From: Bradyrhizobium barranii subsp. apii
Lineage (GTDB): Bacteria > Pseudomonadota > Alphaproteobacteria > Rhizobiales > Xanthobacteraceae
DNA length: 64,000 nucleotides
NCBI RefSeq assembly: GCF_011516635.5
Contig: NZ_CP096255.1
Span: forward strand, 5,950,501 to 6,014,500
Direction: 5' to 3'
Shown here: positions 1-8,129 of the stretch, piece after piece
Layout: each line of letters begins with the position of its first letter
How positions within the stretch are numbered: position 1 is the stretch's first letter
Program-made: the position numbers and the translations under genes
The notes under the pieces: generated by a model
What the model saw: the letters and a program-made list of their open reading frames with translations, nothing else
Told to the model about the DNA's origin: nothing
Databases searched by the model: none

Positions 1-772
1 CGTTGGACATCACGTGGGTCTGCAGCGGGGTCCACTGCTGGAGGACATACTTGGCCGGATCGATCCACCACAGCCAACGGCCCCATGACCCCAATGGCTT
101 GAGCCTGTAGGCGGATGGATTGGTGTCACTCCAGTTCTCCGGGGCTGAATCGGCGATATCAGCCTCGTTGCTGACCTCGAAGATGACGGATGACGCCCCG
201 CCGTCGAACGATTTCTTCGCGATATAGCGCACGAGAGCGTTGGCGTATTTCTGGAAAAGTGCCGGAGCCGGCCCGTTCCGATTCCAACTCTCGCCAGGTC
301 CGTATTGCACCAGGCGCGGCGGCATGAAGGCCGCGACCGCCACGTGAGGCGAGAGCCCGCGACCCAGGGCCCACTCAAGATGCCAGGCCAGAGGCTGGCA
401 GTCGCCCGGATGGAAAACGCCGTCCTGCGTGTACCCGAACACATCGCCGGTCTGATCGACATCGCAATAGACATCGCTGAGCAGCAGGCGCGTCCGCTTC
501 ATGCCGGTATCGGTGATGATCTGGTTGAACTGGTCGAGAGCCTGCTCGGACGGGCTGTTCGCGCTCTGGTAGATCTTCTTGAGATCACCGAGATCGTCGT
601 TGCCGCTGAGGCCGATATTGTAAGGCCTCTGGGTGCTGACCGTGATCGACGTCCCTGCACGCGACGTCGTCGCCGAAGCAAAGCCGAGCGACGCCAACGC
701 CAGAAAGGAGACCGAGGCAAGGGACAGGCGATGCTTGCAAACGCGCAAGCGTTGTCGATGAAGGCACGGCAT
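1..772 (-). CDS. Secreted glycoside-hydrolase-like protein (partial, C-terminus off the left edge)
   Basis: An open frame runs from an ATG at 772 to the window edge, giving 257 codons without a stop. The first ~40 residues form a signal peptide: a basic start (MPCLHRQRLRVCKHR), a hydrophobic stretch (LASVSFLALASLGFA), then an Ala-rich cleavage region. The mature part is rich in aromatic residues and contains VIFEVSNEADI. The Asn-Glu pair there resembles the acid/base NE motif of clan GH-A glycosidases such as GH39, followed by a Trp-rich stretch (WGRWLWWID). An in-frame stop lies four codons upstream of the ATG, so the start is firm. Export is well supported. The glycosidase call is inference, because the nucleophile region is outside the window. 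Confidence 0.55.
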   Translation of the reverse strand, partial: MPCLHRQRLRVCKHRLSLASVSFLALASLGFASATTSRAGTSITVSTQRPYNIGLSGNDDLGDLKKIYQSANSPSEQALDQFNQIITDTGMKRTRLLLSDVYCDVDQTGDVFGYTQDGVFHPGDCQPLAWHLEWALGRGLSPHVAVAAFMPPRLVQYGPGESWNRNGPAPALFQKYANALVRYIAKKSFDGGASSVIFEVSNEADIADSAPENWSDTNPSAYRLKPLGSWGRWLWWIDPAKYVLQQWTPLQTHVMSN

Positions 773-864
773 GGATTGATCTCACCCGCTGGAATTGCAG
801 ATGATGGATCTATCAGCTCAAGATGTTATCGATGTGAATGTCATGCTCATGTGAGCGTGACACG

Positions 865-1557
865 TCAGCCCGGGTCCGGCTGCCCGCCGCGAAACCCCGT
901 CGCCAGCACATAGCGCTCGGAGGAATCCTGTCTGCTGGCCGCGGGCTTCACATGCCGCACTGTCGCAAAATCGCGCTTGAGCTGGGCCAGCAGATCGGCG
1001 TCGGCGCCGCTCTGGAACGTCTTGGCCAGGAATGCCCCGCCCGGTTTCAGCACGTCGCAGGCGAACGCGGCCGCCGTCTCGATCAGGCCGACAATGCGGA
1101 GCTGATCGGTCTTGCGGTGGCCGGTGGTGTTGGCGGCCATGTCGGACATCACGATGTCGGCGCCGCCCCCGAGCATCGCAGTGAGCTTCGCGGGTGCGTC
1201 GTTGTCCATGAAGTCGAGCTGCGCGAAGTCGACGCCGGCAATCTCGGGCATGTCCAACAGGTCGATCGCGACCACCTTGCCCTTGCCGTCGACCGAGCCG
1301 ACGCGCTTGGCGGCGATCTGGCTCCAGCCGCCCGGCGCAGCGCCGAGATCGACCACCGCCATGCCGTGTTTCAGCAGGCGGTATTTGTCGTCGATCTCGA
1401 GCAGCTTGAACGCGGCACGCGAACGATAGCCGAGCGCCTTCGCCTTGACCACATAGGGATCGTTGAGCTGCCGCTCCAGCCACAGCTTCGACGACAATTT
1501 GCGCTTGCCGCCGGTCTTGACCTGGACGTGCAAGCGGCCGGTGGTGTCCTTGGCCAT
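865..1557 (-). CDS. rlmE: 23S rRNA (uridine-2'-O)-methyltransferase RlmE (FtsJ/RrmJ)
   Basis: This SAM-dependent enzyme methylates the 2'-O of U2552 in the A loop of 23S rRNA, a late step of 50S assembly. The 230-residue protein has the SAM motif DLGAAPGGWSQ at 70-80. The family's catalytic K-D-K-E set is present: K51 in RAAFKL, D139 in MSDMA, K179 in AKTF and E214 in SSERY. A basic N-terminal extension of ~20 residues precedes the fold. The start lies directly after the stop of the upstream phosphatase gene, so the two are probably cotranscribed. Confidence 0.95.
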   Translation of the reverse strand: MAKDTTGRLHVQVKTGGKRKLSSKLWLERQLNDPYVVKAKALGYRSRAAFKLLEIDDKYRLLKHGMAVVDLGAAPGGWSQIAAKRVGSVDGKGKVVAIDLLDMPEIAGVDFAQLDFMDNDAPAKLTAMLGGGADIVMSDMAANTTGHRKTDQLRIVGLIETAAAFACDVLKPGGAFLAKTFQSGADADLLAQLKRDFATVRHVKPAASRQDSSERYVLATGFRGGQPDPG

Positions 1558-1558
1558 C

Positions 1559-2632
1559 TCACCAGCTCCTGAGTGCGCCGTCCTCGCGCATCATCTCGAC
1601 CAGCATGCCTTCGCGCAGGCCCCGGTCGGCGACGCGCAGGCGCGGCAACGGAAAGGCGCGGCGGATCGCATCGAGGATGGCGCAGCCGGCCAGCACGAGA
1701 TCGGCGCGCTCGACGCTGATGCAGCTGTTGTTGGCGCGCTCCTCGTAGCTCATGCCGAGCAGCTTGCTGATGGTCGCGGTGATGTCGGAATCGTTCATCC
1801 AGATGCTGTCGATGCGGCGGCGGTCGTAGCGCGCGAGGTTGAGATGGATGCCGGCGAGCGTCGTCACCGTGCCTGAGGTGCCGAGCAGGTGCATGTCGGC
1901 GAGATCGCCGCCGTGCGCTTCGGCGAACGGTGCGACGTGGTTGGCGACCTCCTGCTCCATCGCGGCATAGATTTCCGGCGTGACGTCGCGGCCGCCGAAT
2001 TGCTCGGCCAGCGTCACGACGCCCAGCGGGATCGACATCCAGGCCTTGATGCGCGGCTCCGGATTTTGCGGATCGCGCTCGATCCGCACCAGCTCGGTCG
2101 AGCCGCCGCCGATGTCGAACAGGATCGCGCCCCGGCCCCTGGGGTCGACCAGCGGCGCGCAGCCGAGCACGGCGAGCGAGGCCTCGGTCTCGCGGTCGAT
2201 CACTTCGAGCTCGATGCCGGTCTCGGCCGCGACCCGGCTACGGAAACCTTCCGCATTCGAGGCGGCCCGGCAGGCTTCGGTCGCGATCAGCCGCAGCCGC
2301 TTGGCTTTGCGCAAATTGATCTTGTCGCGGCAGATGCTGAGTGCGGCGACGGCGCGCTCGATCGCGGCCTCGCTGATGCAGCCGGTCGCCGAGACGCCCT
2401 CGCCGAGCCGGATGATGCGCGAGAAGGAATCGACCACGCGAAAGCCGTCGCTGGTCGGACAAGCGATCAGGAGCCTGCAATTGTTGGTGCCGAGGTCCAG
2501 CGCCGCATAGACGCCGGTTCCCGGCGCTTGCGCGGCGACGGCCGGTTCGGGGGCCAACGCCACCGCCGCCATCGACCCCTCCAGCCCACCGTGCGGCGCA
2601 TGGCCGTCGCGGAGCCGCGTGTGGTCATTCAT
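1559..2632 (-). CDS. Ppx/GppA family phosphatase
   Basis: The 357-residue protein belongs to the exopolyphosphatase/pppGpp phosphatase family of the actin-like ATPase fold. Two phosphate-binding motifs are visible: DLGTNNCRLLIA near residue 46 and DIGGGSTEL near residue 170. It is the short one-domain form and lacks the C-terminal HD-like extension of E. coli Ppx. About 40 low-complexity residues precede the fold. It is directly upstream of rlmE on the same strand, and the linkage suggests a role in stringent-response or polyphosphate turnover coupled to ribosome maturation. Which substrate it prefers cannot be told from sequence. Confidence 0.9.
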   Translation of the reverse strand: MNDHTRLRDGHAPHGGLEGSMAAVALAPEPAVAAQAPGTGVYAALDLGTNNCRLLIACPTSDGFRVVDSFSRIIRLGEGVSATGCISEAAIERAVAALSICRDKINLRKAKRLRLIATEACRAASNAEGFRSRVAAETGIELEVIDRETEASLAVLGCAPLVDPRGRGAILFDIGGGSTELVRIERDPQNPEPRIKAWMSIPLGVVTLAEQFGGRDVTPEIYAAMEQEVANHVAPFAEAHGGDLADMHLLGTSGTVTTLAGIHLNLARYDRRRIDSIWMNDSDITATISKLLGMSYEERANNSCISVERADLVLAGCAILDAIRRAFPLPRLRVADRGLREGMLVEMMREDGALRSW

Positions 2633-2844
2633 ACAAATTGTCTTTCCGCGGCCCGATGGGGCCGATCTGGAATTGCTTTTTCGCCTGAAACATTAGCAGC
2701 GCGGCAAGCCTGCGCAACAACGCATCACATGGGACCATGCCCATTCGTGCGTTGTCGTGAACGGGACCGTGGGTTATTTTTGGTGGGTCCGGTCCTCCAG
2801 GCGCCCCCCAAAACGCGCGATTGCCGGCTTTTCAGGTCAATTCC

Positions 2845-5217
2845 ATGCAAGAACACACCAAATCGTCCACGCTCGAAAACGCTATTGCACTGCAAAAATA
2901 CGGCGTCGGGCAGCCGGTCCGCCGCAAGGAAGACGATACGCTGGTGCGCGGCAAGGGCCGCTACACCGACGATTTCAACCTGCCCGGCCAGGCCCATGCC
3001 GTGGTCGTCCGCTCCACCCATGCCCATGGGCTCATTCGCGGCATCGGCACCGACGCCGCCAGGGCGATGCCCGGCGTGCTGGGGGTGTGGACCGGCAAGG
3101 ACCTCGATGCCGCCGGATACGGCCCCTTCACCTGCGGCCTGCCGCTGAAGAGCCGCGACGGCTCCCCCCTGCTCCAGACCAACCGGCAGCCGCTGGCGAC
3201 CGACAAGGTCCGTTTCGTCGGTGATCCCGTCGCCTTCGTGGTCGCCGACACGCTGGCGCAGGCGCGCGACGCCGCCGAAGCCGTCGAGCTCGATATCGAG
3301 CCGCTGCCGGCGGTGACCGATCCCGAGGAAGCCGCCAGGCCCGGTGCGCCGCTGCTCTATGACCACATCCCGAACAATGTCGCGCTCGACTACCACTATG
3401 GCGACATGGACAAGGTGAACGCGGCCTTCGCCAGTGCCGCCCACGTCACCAAGGTCGACATCGAGAACACCCGCGTCGCCGTCGTCTCGATGGAGCCGCG
3501 CGTGGGGCTCGCCTCCTACGACAAGAAGACCGAGCGCTACACCATCCAGATGCCGACGCAGGGCGTTGCGGGCAACCGCGCCAACCTCGCCAAGAATCTG
3601 AAGGTGCCGAACGAGAAGGTGCGGGTCCTCACCGCCAATGTCGGCGGCTCCTTCGGCATGAAGAACGTCAATTACCCCGAATACATGTGCATCCTGTACG
3701 CGGCCAAGGAGCTTGGCCGCCCGGTGAAGTGGCTGGACGAACGCTCCACCAGCTTCCTCTCCGACAGCCACGGCCGTGCGCAGAAAATCCATGCCGAGCT
3801 GGCGCTCGACGCCGAAGGGCACTTCCTCGCGGCAAAGCTTGAAGGCTATGGCAATCTCGGTGCCTACATCACCGGCGTCGCGCCGGGGCCGCTTTCGCTC
3901 AACACCGGAAAGAACTTTTCCAGCGTCTACCGCACGCCGCTGATGGCCGTCGACATCAAGACGGTGCTCACCAACACCACACTGATGGGCGCCTATCGCG
4001 GCGCCGGCCGGCCCGAGGCGAACTACTACATGGAGCGGCTGATCGACCGCGCCGCCGACGAGATGGGCATCAACCGGCTGACCTTGCGCAAGCGCAACTT
4101 CATCAAGCCGAACCAGATGCCGTTCCCGGCCTCCTCCGGCGTGACCTATGACAGCGGCGACTTCCAGGCGGTGTTCAACAAGGCGCTCGAAATCTCCGAC
4201 CACGAGAACTTCACCAAGCGCAAGAAAGAGAGCAAGAAGATCGGCAAGCTGCGCGGCATCGCCGTCGGCTCCTATCTCGAGGTCACCGCGCCGCCGAGCC
4301 CCGAACTCGGCAAGATCGTGTTCGATCCCGATGGTTCGGTACAGCTCAACACCGGCACACTCGATTACGGCCAGGGCCACGCGTCGGCATTCGCGCAGGT
4401 GCTGTGCGCGCAGCTAGGGGTGCCGTTCGACAGCGTGAAGCTGGAGCAAGGCGACAGCGACATCGTCCACACCGGCAACGGCACCGGCGGTTCGCGCTCC
4501 ATCACGGCAAGCGGCATGGCCATCGTGGGCGCCGCCAAGCTCGTGATCGAGAAGGGCAAGCGCGCCGCCGCGCACATGCTGGAGGCCTCCGAGGCCGACA
4601 TCGAGTTCGCCGACGGCAGCTTCACCATTGCCGGCACCGACCGCAGCATCGACATCATGGAGCTCGCCAGGAAGCTGCATGACGGCAAGGTGCCGGACGG
4701 CGTGCCTGACAGCCTCGACGTCGACCATACCAGCGAGCCGGTGCCCTCGGCGTTCCCGAACGGCTGCCACGTCGCCGAGGTCGAGATCGATCCTGATACC
4801 GGTGTGGTGCAGATCGTGCGCTACAGCGCGGTCAACGATTTCGGCACGGTGATCAACCCGCTGCTGGTCGCGGGCCAGCTTCATGGCGGCGTCGTCCAGG
4901 GCATCGGCCAGGCGCTGATGGAGCATGTCCGCTACGACGAGAGCGGCCAGCCGATCACGGGCTCGCTGATGGACTACGCGCTGCCGCGCGCGGAGGACGT
5001 TCCGAACATGACCGTCGGCGATCACCCGGTGCCGGCCACGACCAACCCGCTCGGCAGCAAGGGCTGCGGCGAAGCCGGCTGCGCCGGCAGCCTGTCGACG
5101 GTGGTAAACGCGGTACTCGACGCCCTCTCCGACTACGGCATCAAGCACATCGATATGCCGCTGACCCCGGAGCGGGTGTGGCGTGCGATCCAGGATGCTA
5201 AGGGTAACGCGGCGTAG
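2845..5217 (+). CDS. Xanthine dehydrogenase-family molybdopterin-binding subunit (form II CoxL-like)
   Basis: This 790-residue protein is the large subunit type of molybdenum hydroxylases (aldehyde oxidase/xanthine dehydrogenase/CO dehydrogenase). The active-site loop at ~383-389 reads AYRGAGR, the form-II signature, not the AYXCSFR of true CO dehydrogenase, so a carbon-substrate hydroxylase is likelier than a CO oxidiser. The catalytic Glu is in GCGEAGCAG (~E743). The ATG at 2845 is preferred over the TTG at 2821 because homology starts just after it. The medium (FAD) and small (2Fe-2S) subunit genes that normally sit beside it are absent on both sides, so its electron-transfer partners must be encoded elsewhere. 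Confidence 0.88.
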   Translation: MQEHTKSSTLENAIALQKYGVGQPVRRKEDDTLVRGKGRYTDDFNLPGQAHAVVVRSTHAHGLIRGIGTDAARAMPGVLGVWTGKDLDAAGYGPFTCGLPLKSRDGSPLLQTNRQPLATDKVRFVGDPVAFVVADTLAQARDAAEAVELDIEPLPAVTDPEEAARPGAPLLYDHIPNNVALDYHYGDMDKVNAAFASAAHVTKVDIENTRVAVVSMEPRVGLASYDKKTERYTIQMPTQGVAGNRANLAKNLKVPNEKVRVLTANVGGSFGMKNVNYPEYMCILYAAKELGRPVKWLDERSTSFLSDSHGRAQKIHAELALDAEGHFLAAKLEGYGNLGAYITGVAPGPLSLNTGKNFSSVYRTPLMAVDIKTVLTNTTLMGAYRGAGRPEANYYMERLIDRAADEMGINRLTLRKRNFIKPNQMPFPASSGVTYDSGDFQAVFNKALEISDHENFTKRKKESKKIGKLRGIAVGSYLEVTAPPSPELGKIVFDPDGSVQLNTGTLDYGQGHASAFAQVLCAQLGVPFDSVKLEQGDSDIVHTGNGTGGSRSITASGMAIVGAAKLVIEKGKRAAAHMLEASEADIEFADGSFTIAGTDRSIDIMELARKLHDGKVPDGVPDSLDVDHTSEPVPSAFPNGCHVAEVEIDPDTGVVQIVRYSAVNDFGTVINPLLVAGQLHGGVVQGIGQALMEHVRYDESGQPITGSLMDYALPRAEDVPNMTVGDHPVPATTNPLGSKGCGEAGCAGSLSTVVNAVLDALSDYGIKHIDMPLTPERVWRAIQDAKGNAA

Positions 5218-5272
5218 GGGGAGTTCCGCGATCGTGACAACGCCGGGGGTTCGACCGGCATTCCGAAAGAGA

Positions 5273-6697
5273 TCACTTGATCGCCGTTTCGGCGGCGATC
5301 AACTCCTTTCCCTCCGTGGTCGTGATCGTTAGCCGTATCTTTTCCCCGCTACGGCCGTCGGCAATCGCTGCCGAAATGCGATTTCCGTTGTTCGGATCGG
5401 CGCTCACGACCCCTCTGAACAGAGCCGTGTCACCCTGTTTCAACGTGACAAGCAACGGGATGGCCGGTTCGACGCTGAAGAACTCGAGAACGGCGCGAGA
5501 CGCCTCGGCCGAGAAATTGATCAGGATTTTCTCGTTCGCATGCGTCACGTTGCTCATGCCGACGGTCGGGCTGTAGGTTTCCGGAATCGACACCTCACTG
5601 CGTGCGGGAAAGTCTGTGCTGTGGAAAAACTGATCTGACACGCCCGCCCATAATTCGACATACGGCCGCCACTCGTTCGGATCCTTCCGGGCATCGGTTT
5701 CGCCGGTGAACGACGGAAACCCCCACGTCCACATTTTCAAGCCCCGCGTGAGAGTATTGTCCGCAATGCGAATAATTCCTTCTGCATTGTCATGGTTGAT
5801 GACGCCCCAGAAATTCCCGCCCTGCATATCTGGTGCAGCATAGGCGATGCCCATCGTTGGCCAGTTCTTGAAGTAGCGCAGATTTTCGAAGCGCCGCCTG
5901 CCCATACCCGCGCTCTCGTCGCCGTCTGCCAGATTGGTCGACCAGGCAGGCGTCGTGTAAGTTCGGATCGGCGCGATGATTTCGGCGCCGCCCGTTGCCC
6001 TGGGATTTTTCGGCTCCGATCCCGGAGCGAGCGTCGTGCACATCCAGTACTCATATCGCACAGCCTCGTCGTTCGGATTCTTCAGCACCACGCGCGCGTC
6101 GAGTGCGGCACGATCGGCCTTCAGCGTGACGTAATAGTTCGCCTCGATGCCGGTCGCGCCCCTGAACTTGCTCGGCCGCGCGGAATAGTCGAAGTCATCA
6201 CGGAACGACATCACGACCGTGACTTCGCCGGCGCCCTCCTTCACCACCCGGAAAGCCCACGGCTTCAGCCACGTCTTGCCGTGCTCGGCATCCGGGAACG
6301 TGGGAAAGATTCCGCCGTACACCATCAGCCAGTCGTAGTAGAAATTTCCGGCCTTCATGCCGTAGGGCACTCCGACTTCCGTTCGATAAAGCTGCTCGTG
6401 GCCGGTCGGCTTGTAGACCATGGAAAGAATACGCCCTCCGAATTCGGGCACGAGCGTTACCCTCAGATATCGATTCTCAAGCACGTAGGATTTGAAAGTG
6501 CGTTCGACGATCACGCTCTTGTCGAGCGACCCGTTGACAAAGCCATTCTCCGCATCGACGGCGAACTTGACGGTGCTCCACGTCGTCGTCTGCTCGCTGA
6601 GCGACACACTATCGGACACCGGTGCGGCGGCATGCACGACGCAAAGCGCCTGGAGTGACAAAAGGAATGCTATTCCAAAACAAACGAGGGCGCGCAA
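5273..6697 (-). CDS. Secreted DUF5107 (galactose-mutarotase-like) protein
   Basis: The 474-residue protein begins with a clear signal peptide (MRALVCFGIAFLLSLQALCVVHAAA), so it acts outside the cytoplasm. The stretch LENRYLRVTLVPEFGGRIL at ~75-93 is typical of DUF5107, a beta-sandwich domain of the galactose mutarotase superfamily that is often linked to carbohydrate binding or processing. Aromatic-rich strands follow (FYYDWLMVYGGIFPTFPD, MWTWGFPSFTG), consistent with a sugar-binding cleft. No partner gene defines a substrate. It is followed on its 5' side by a hotdog-fold gene on the same strand, 18 bp away. Biochemical function is unknown. Confidence 0.75.
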   Translation of the reverse strand: MRALVCFGIAFLLSLQALCVVHAAAPVSDSVSLSEQTTTWSTVKFAVDAENGFVNGSLDKSVIVERTFKSYVLENRYLRVTLVPEFGGRILSMVYKPTGHEQLYRTEVGVPYGMKAGNFYYDWLMVYGGIFPTFPDAEHGKTWLKPWAFRVVKEGAGEVTVVMSFRDDFDYSARPSKFRGATGIEANYYVTLKADRAALDARVVLKNPNDEAVRYEYWMCTTLAPGSEPKNPRATGGAEIIAPIRTYTTPAWSTNLADGDESAGMGRRRFENLRYFKNWPTMGIAYAAPDMQGGNFWGVINHDNAEGIIRIADNTLTRGLKMWTWGFPSFTGETDARKDPNEWRPYVELWAGVSDQFFHSTDFPARSEVSIPETYSPTVGMSNVTHANEKILINFSAEASRAVLEFFSVEPAIPLLVTLKQGDTALFRGVVSADPNNGNRISAAIADGRSGEKIRLTITTTEGKELIAAETAIK

Positions 6698-6715
6698 GGA
6701 GACCTCAACTGGCTT

Positions 6716-7516
6716 TCAGGCCGCCGCCTGCTCGCGCGGCTGGTAGATCGCAGTATGCTGGCAGTGCGCCAGCGGCGTCGTGCCGTTGGCTACGACCAGC
6801 GCGTCGAGCTCGACGAAGCGGTGGCCCTTCTTCTCGTAGTTCGCGGTGACTTTTGCCCGCGCGGTGATCTCGTCGCCGGCGCCCGCGGCTGACAGCAGCT
6901 GCATGCGGCTGCCGACATGGATCCACGGGCCCAAAATCGTGTTGTCGACGAGGACGCGGTTCATCACGCGCTGGATCAGGCCGGGATGGCCGAGCCCCTC
7001 GCGCGCAAAAATCGGATCGGCCTCCCTGATGTCGGCAAGATAGTCGGTCGCATCCTGCCCAGCCCAGCGTCGGGGCGTCGTGCCCAGCCATTTGCCCACC
7101 TCGAACGCTGCCGGGCTCACAGGCTTGCGCTCGGCAATGGCCGCGACCTCGACAAAGTCGTTCAATGACACCACGGGCGCGGCCGCCGGGAGCGACGCTG
7201 TCCCCGTGGCGCAGAGCTCGGTGCGGCTGAAGACCTCGATCGTGAGCAGGCCGTTGTGCTCGGTCGCATCGACATCGGCGGTCTCGCCATCATAGACCGG
7301 CTTGATGAAGCGGGCCTCGACCAGCCCGCGCGACAGGAAATCGTGGCCCCAGCGGGCCACCGGCACGTGCATCATGTAGGCGAAGACATCGACGCCGGGG
7401 ACCAGCCCGCCGGAAAAGCCGAAGCGGCGCGCCACCGTGTCGTCATGCATCTTGTTTTCGGACTGTTTGGCGGTGTTGTAGGCCTCGACGCGGTAGGTTT
7501 CGAGCCGGTTCGGCAT
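6716..7516 (-). CDS. Hotdog-fold (MaoC/thioesterase-like) protein of unknown function
   Basis: The 266-residue protein looks like two tandem hotdog modules. The N-terminal half has HDDTVARRFGFSGGLVPG followed by a MaoC-like pattern, and the C-terminal half has GPWIHVGSRMQLL and a terminal HTAIYQPR strand. Such proteins act on acyl thioesters as hydratases or thioesterases, but the catalytic Asp-His spacing of R-hydratases is not clear here. The ATG at 7516 is chosen because AGGGAAAGG lies just upstream; the longer frame to 7582 has no comparable signal. It is divergent from the DUF188 gene. Confidence 0.65.
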   Translation of the reverse strand: MPNRLETYRVEAYNTAKQSENKMHDDTVARRFGFSGGLVPGVDVFAYMMHVPVARWGHDFLSRGLVEARFIKPVYDGETADVDATEHNGLLTIEVFSRTELCATGTASLPAAAPVVSLNDFVEVAAIAERKPVSPAAFEVGKWLGTTPRRWAGQDATDYLADIREADPIFAREGLGHPGLIQRVMNRVLVDNTILGPWIHVGSRMQLLSAAGAGDEITARAKVTANYEKKGHRFVELDALVVANGTTPLAHCQHTAIYQPREQAAA

Positions 7517-7623
7517 GGCGGGCCTTTCCCTGAATTCTTGTTGTTTCAGGGTTGATCGTAGGCCCCCGGGAACACCGGTCAATCCCCTCGCCTTTGCGGC
7601 CCGAATGGGGTACCACGCGGCGA

Positions 7624-8127
7624 ATGACTGACACCCCCACCCGCATCTATGTCGACGCCGACGCCTGCCCGGTGAAGGACGAGATCTACCGCGTCGCGCT
7701 CCGGCACGGAGTGCCCGTGAGCGTGGTTGCCGGCAACTTCATCCGCGTTCCGCAGGACCCGATGATCGAGCGGATCGCGGCCGGCGCCGGCATGGATGCC
7801 GCCGACGACTGGATCGCGGAGCGGGCCAAGCCGGGCGACGTCGTCGTGACATCAGACATTCCGCTGGCGAGCCGTTGCGTGAAAGCGGGCGCCGACGTGA
7901 TCGCGCCGAACGGCAAGCCGTTCACGGAAGAGTCGATCGGGATGACGCTGGCGGTGCGCAATCTGATGACAGATCTGCGTTCGGCCGGCGAGGTCACCGG
8001 CGGCCCACGGTCGTTCGCGCCGCGCGATCGCTCCGCGTTCCTCTCCGCGCTCGACCAGACGCTGCGCCGGATCCAGCGCCGCCGTGCCGACCAGGCCGCG
8101 ACGAGCCAGAATTTGAATCAAGGCTAG
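7624..8127 (+). CDS. YaiI/YqxD family (DUF188) protein
   Basis: The 167-residue protein starts with the family hallmark IYVDADACPVKDEIYR. It continues with VVTSDIPLASRCVKAGADVI and a C-terminal GGPRSFAPRDRSAFL motif. The conserved acidic residues (DAD, SD) and PIN-like layout suggest a nucleic-acid-linked hydrolase, but the family has no proven function. The ATG at 7624 gives the canonical N-terminus; earlier in-frame codons encode unrelated sequence. The stop is 2 bp before the ABC-F start, so translational coupling is likely. Confidence 0.88.
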   Translation: MTDTPTRIYVDADACPVKDEIYRVALRHGVPVSVVAGNFIRVPQDPMIERIAAGAGMDAADDWIAERAKPGDVVVTSDIPLASRCVKAGADVIAPNGKPFTEESIGMTLAVRNLMTDLRSAGEVTGGPRSFAPRDRSAFLSALDQTLRRIQRRRADQAATSQNLNQG

Positions 8128-8129
8128 TC

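Noticed and set aside
2725..4380. Long open frame (551 codons) on the minus strand opposite the CoxL-like gene
   Set aside because: It is an antisense shadow of a GC-rich gene: the product is His/Asp/Val/Gly-rich with no recognisable fold, while the plus strand encodes a complete molybdoenzyme.
2845..5217. Interpretation as aerobic carbon monoxide dehydrogenase
   Set aside because: The active-site loop is AYRGAGR, not the form-I AYXCSFR, and the CoxM/CoxS genes are missing.
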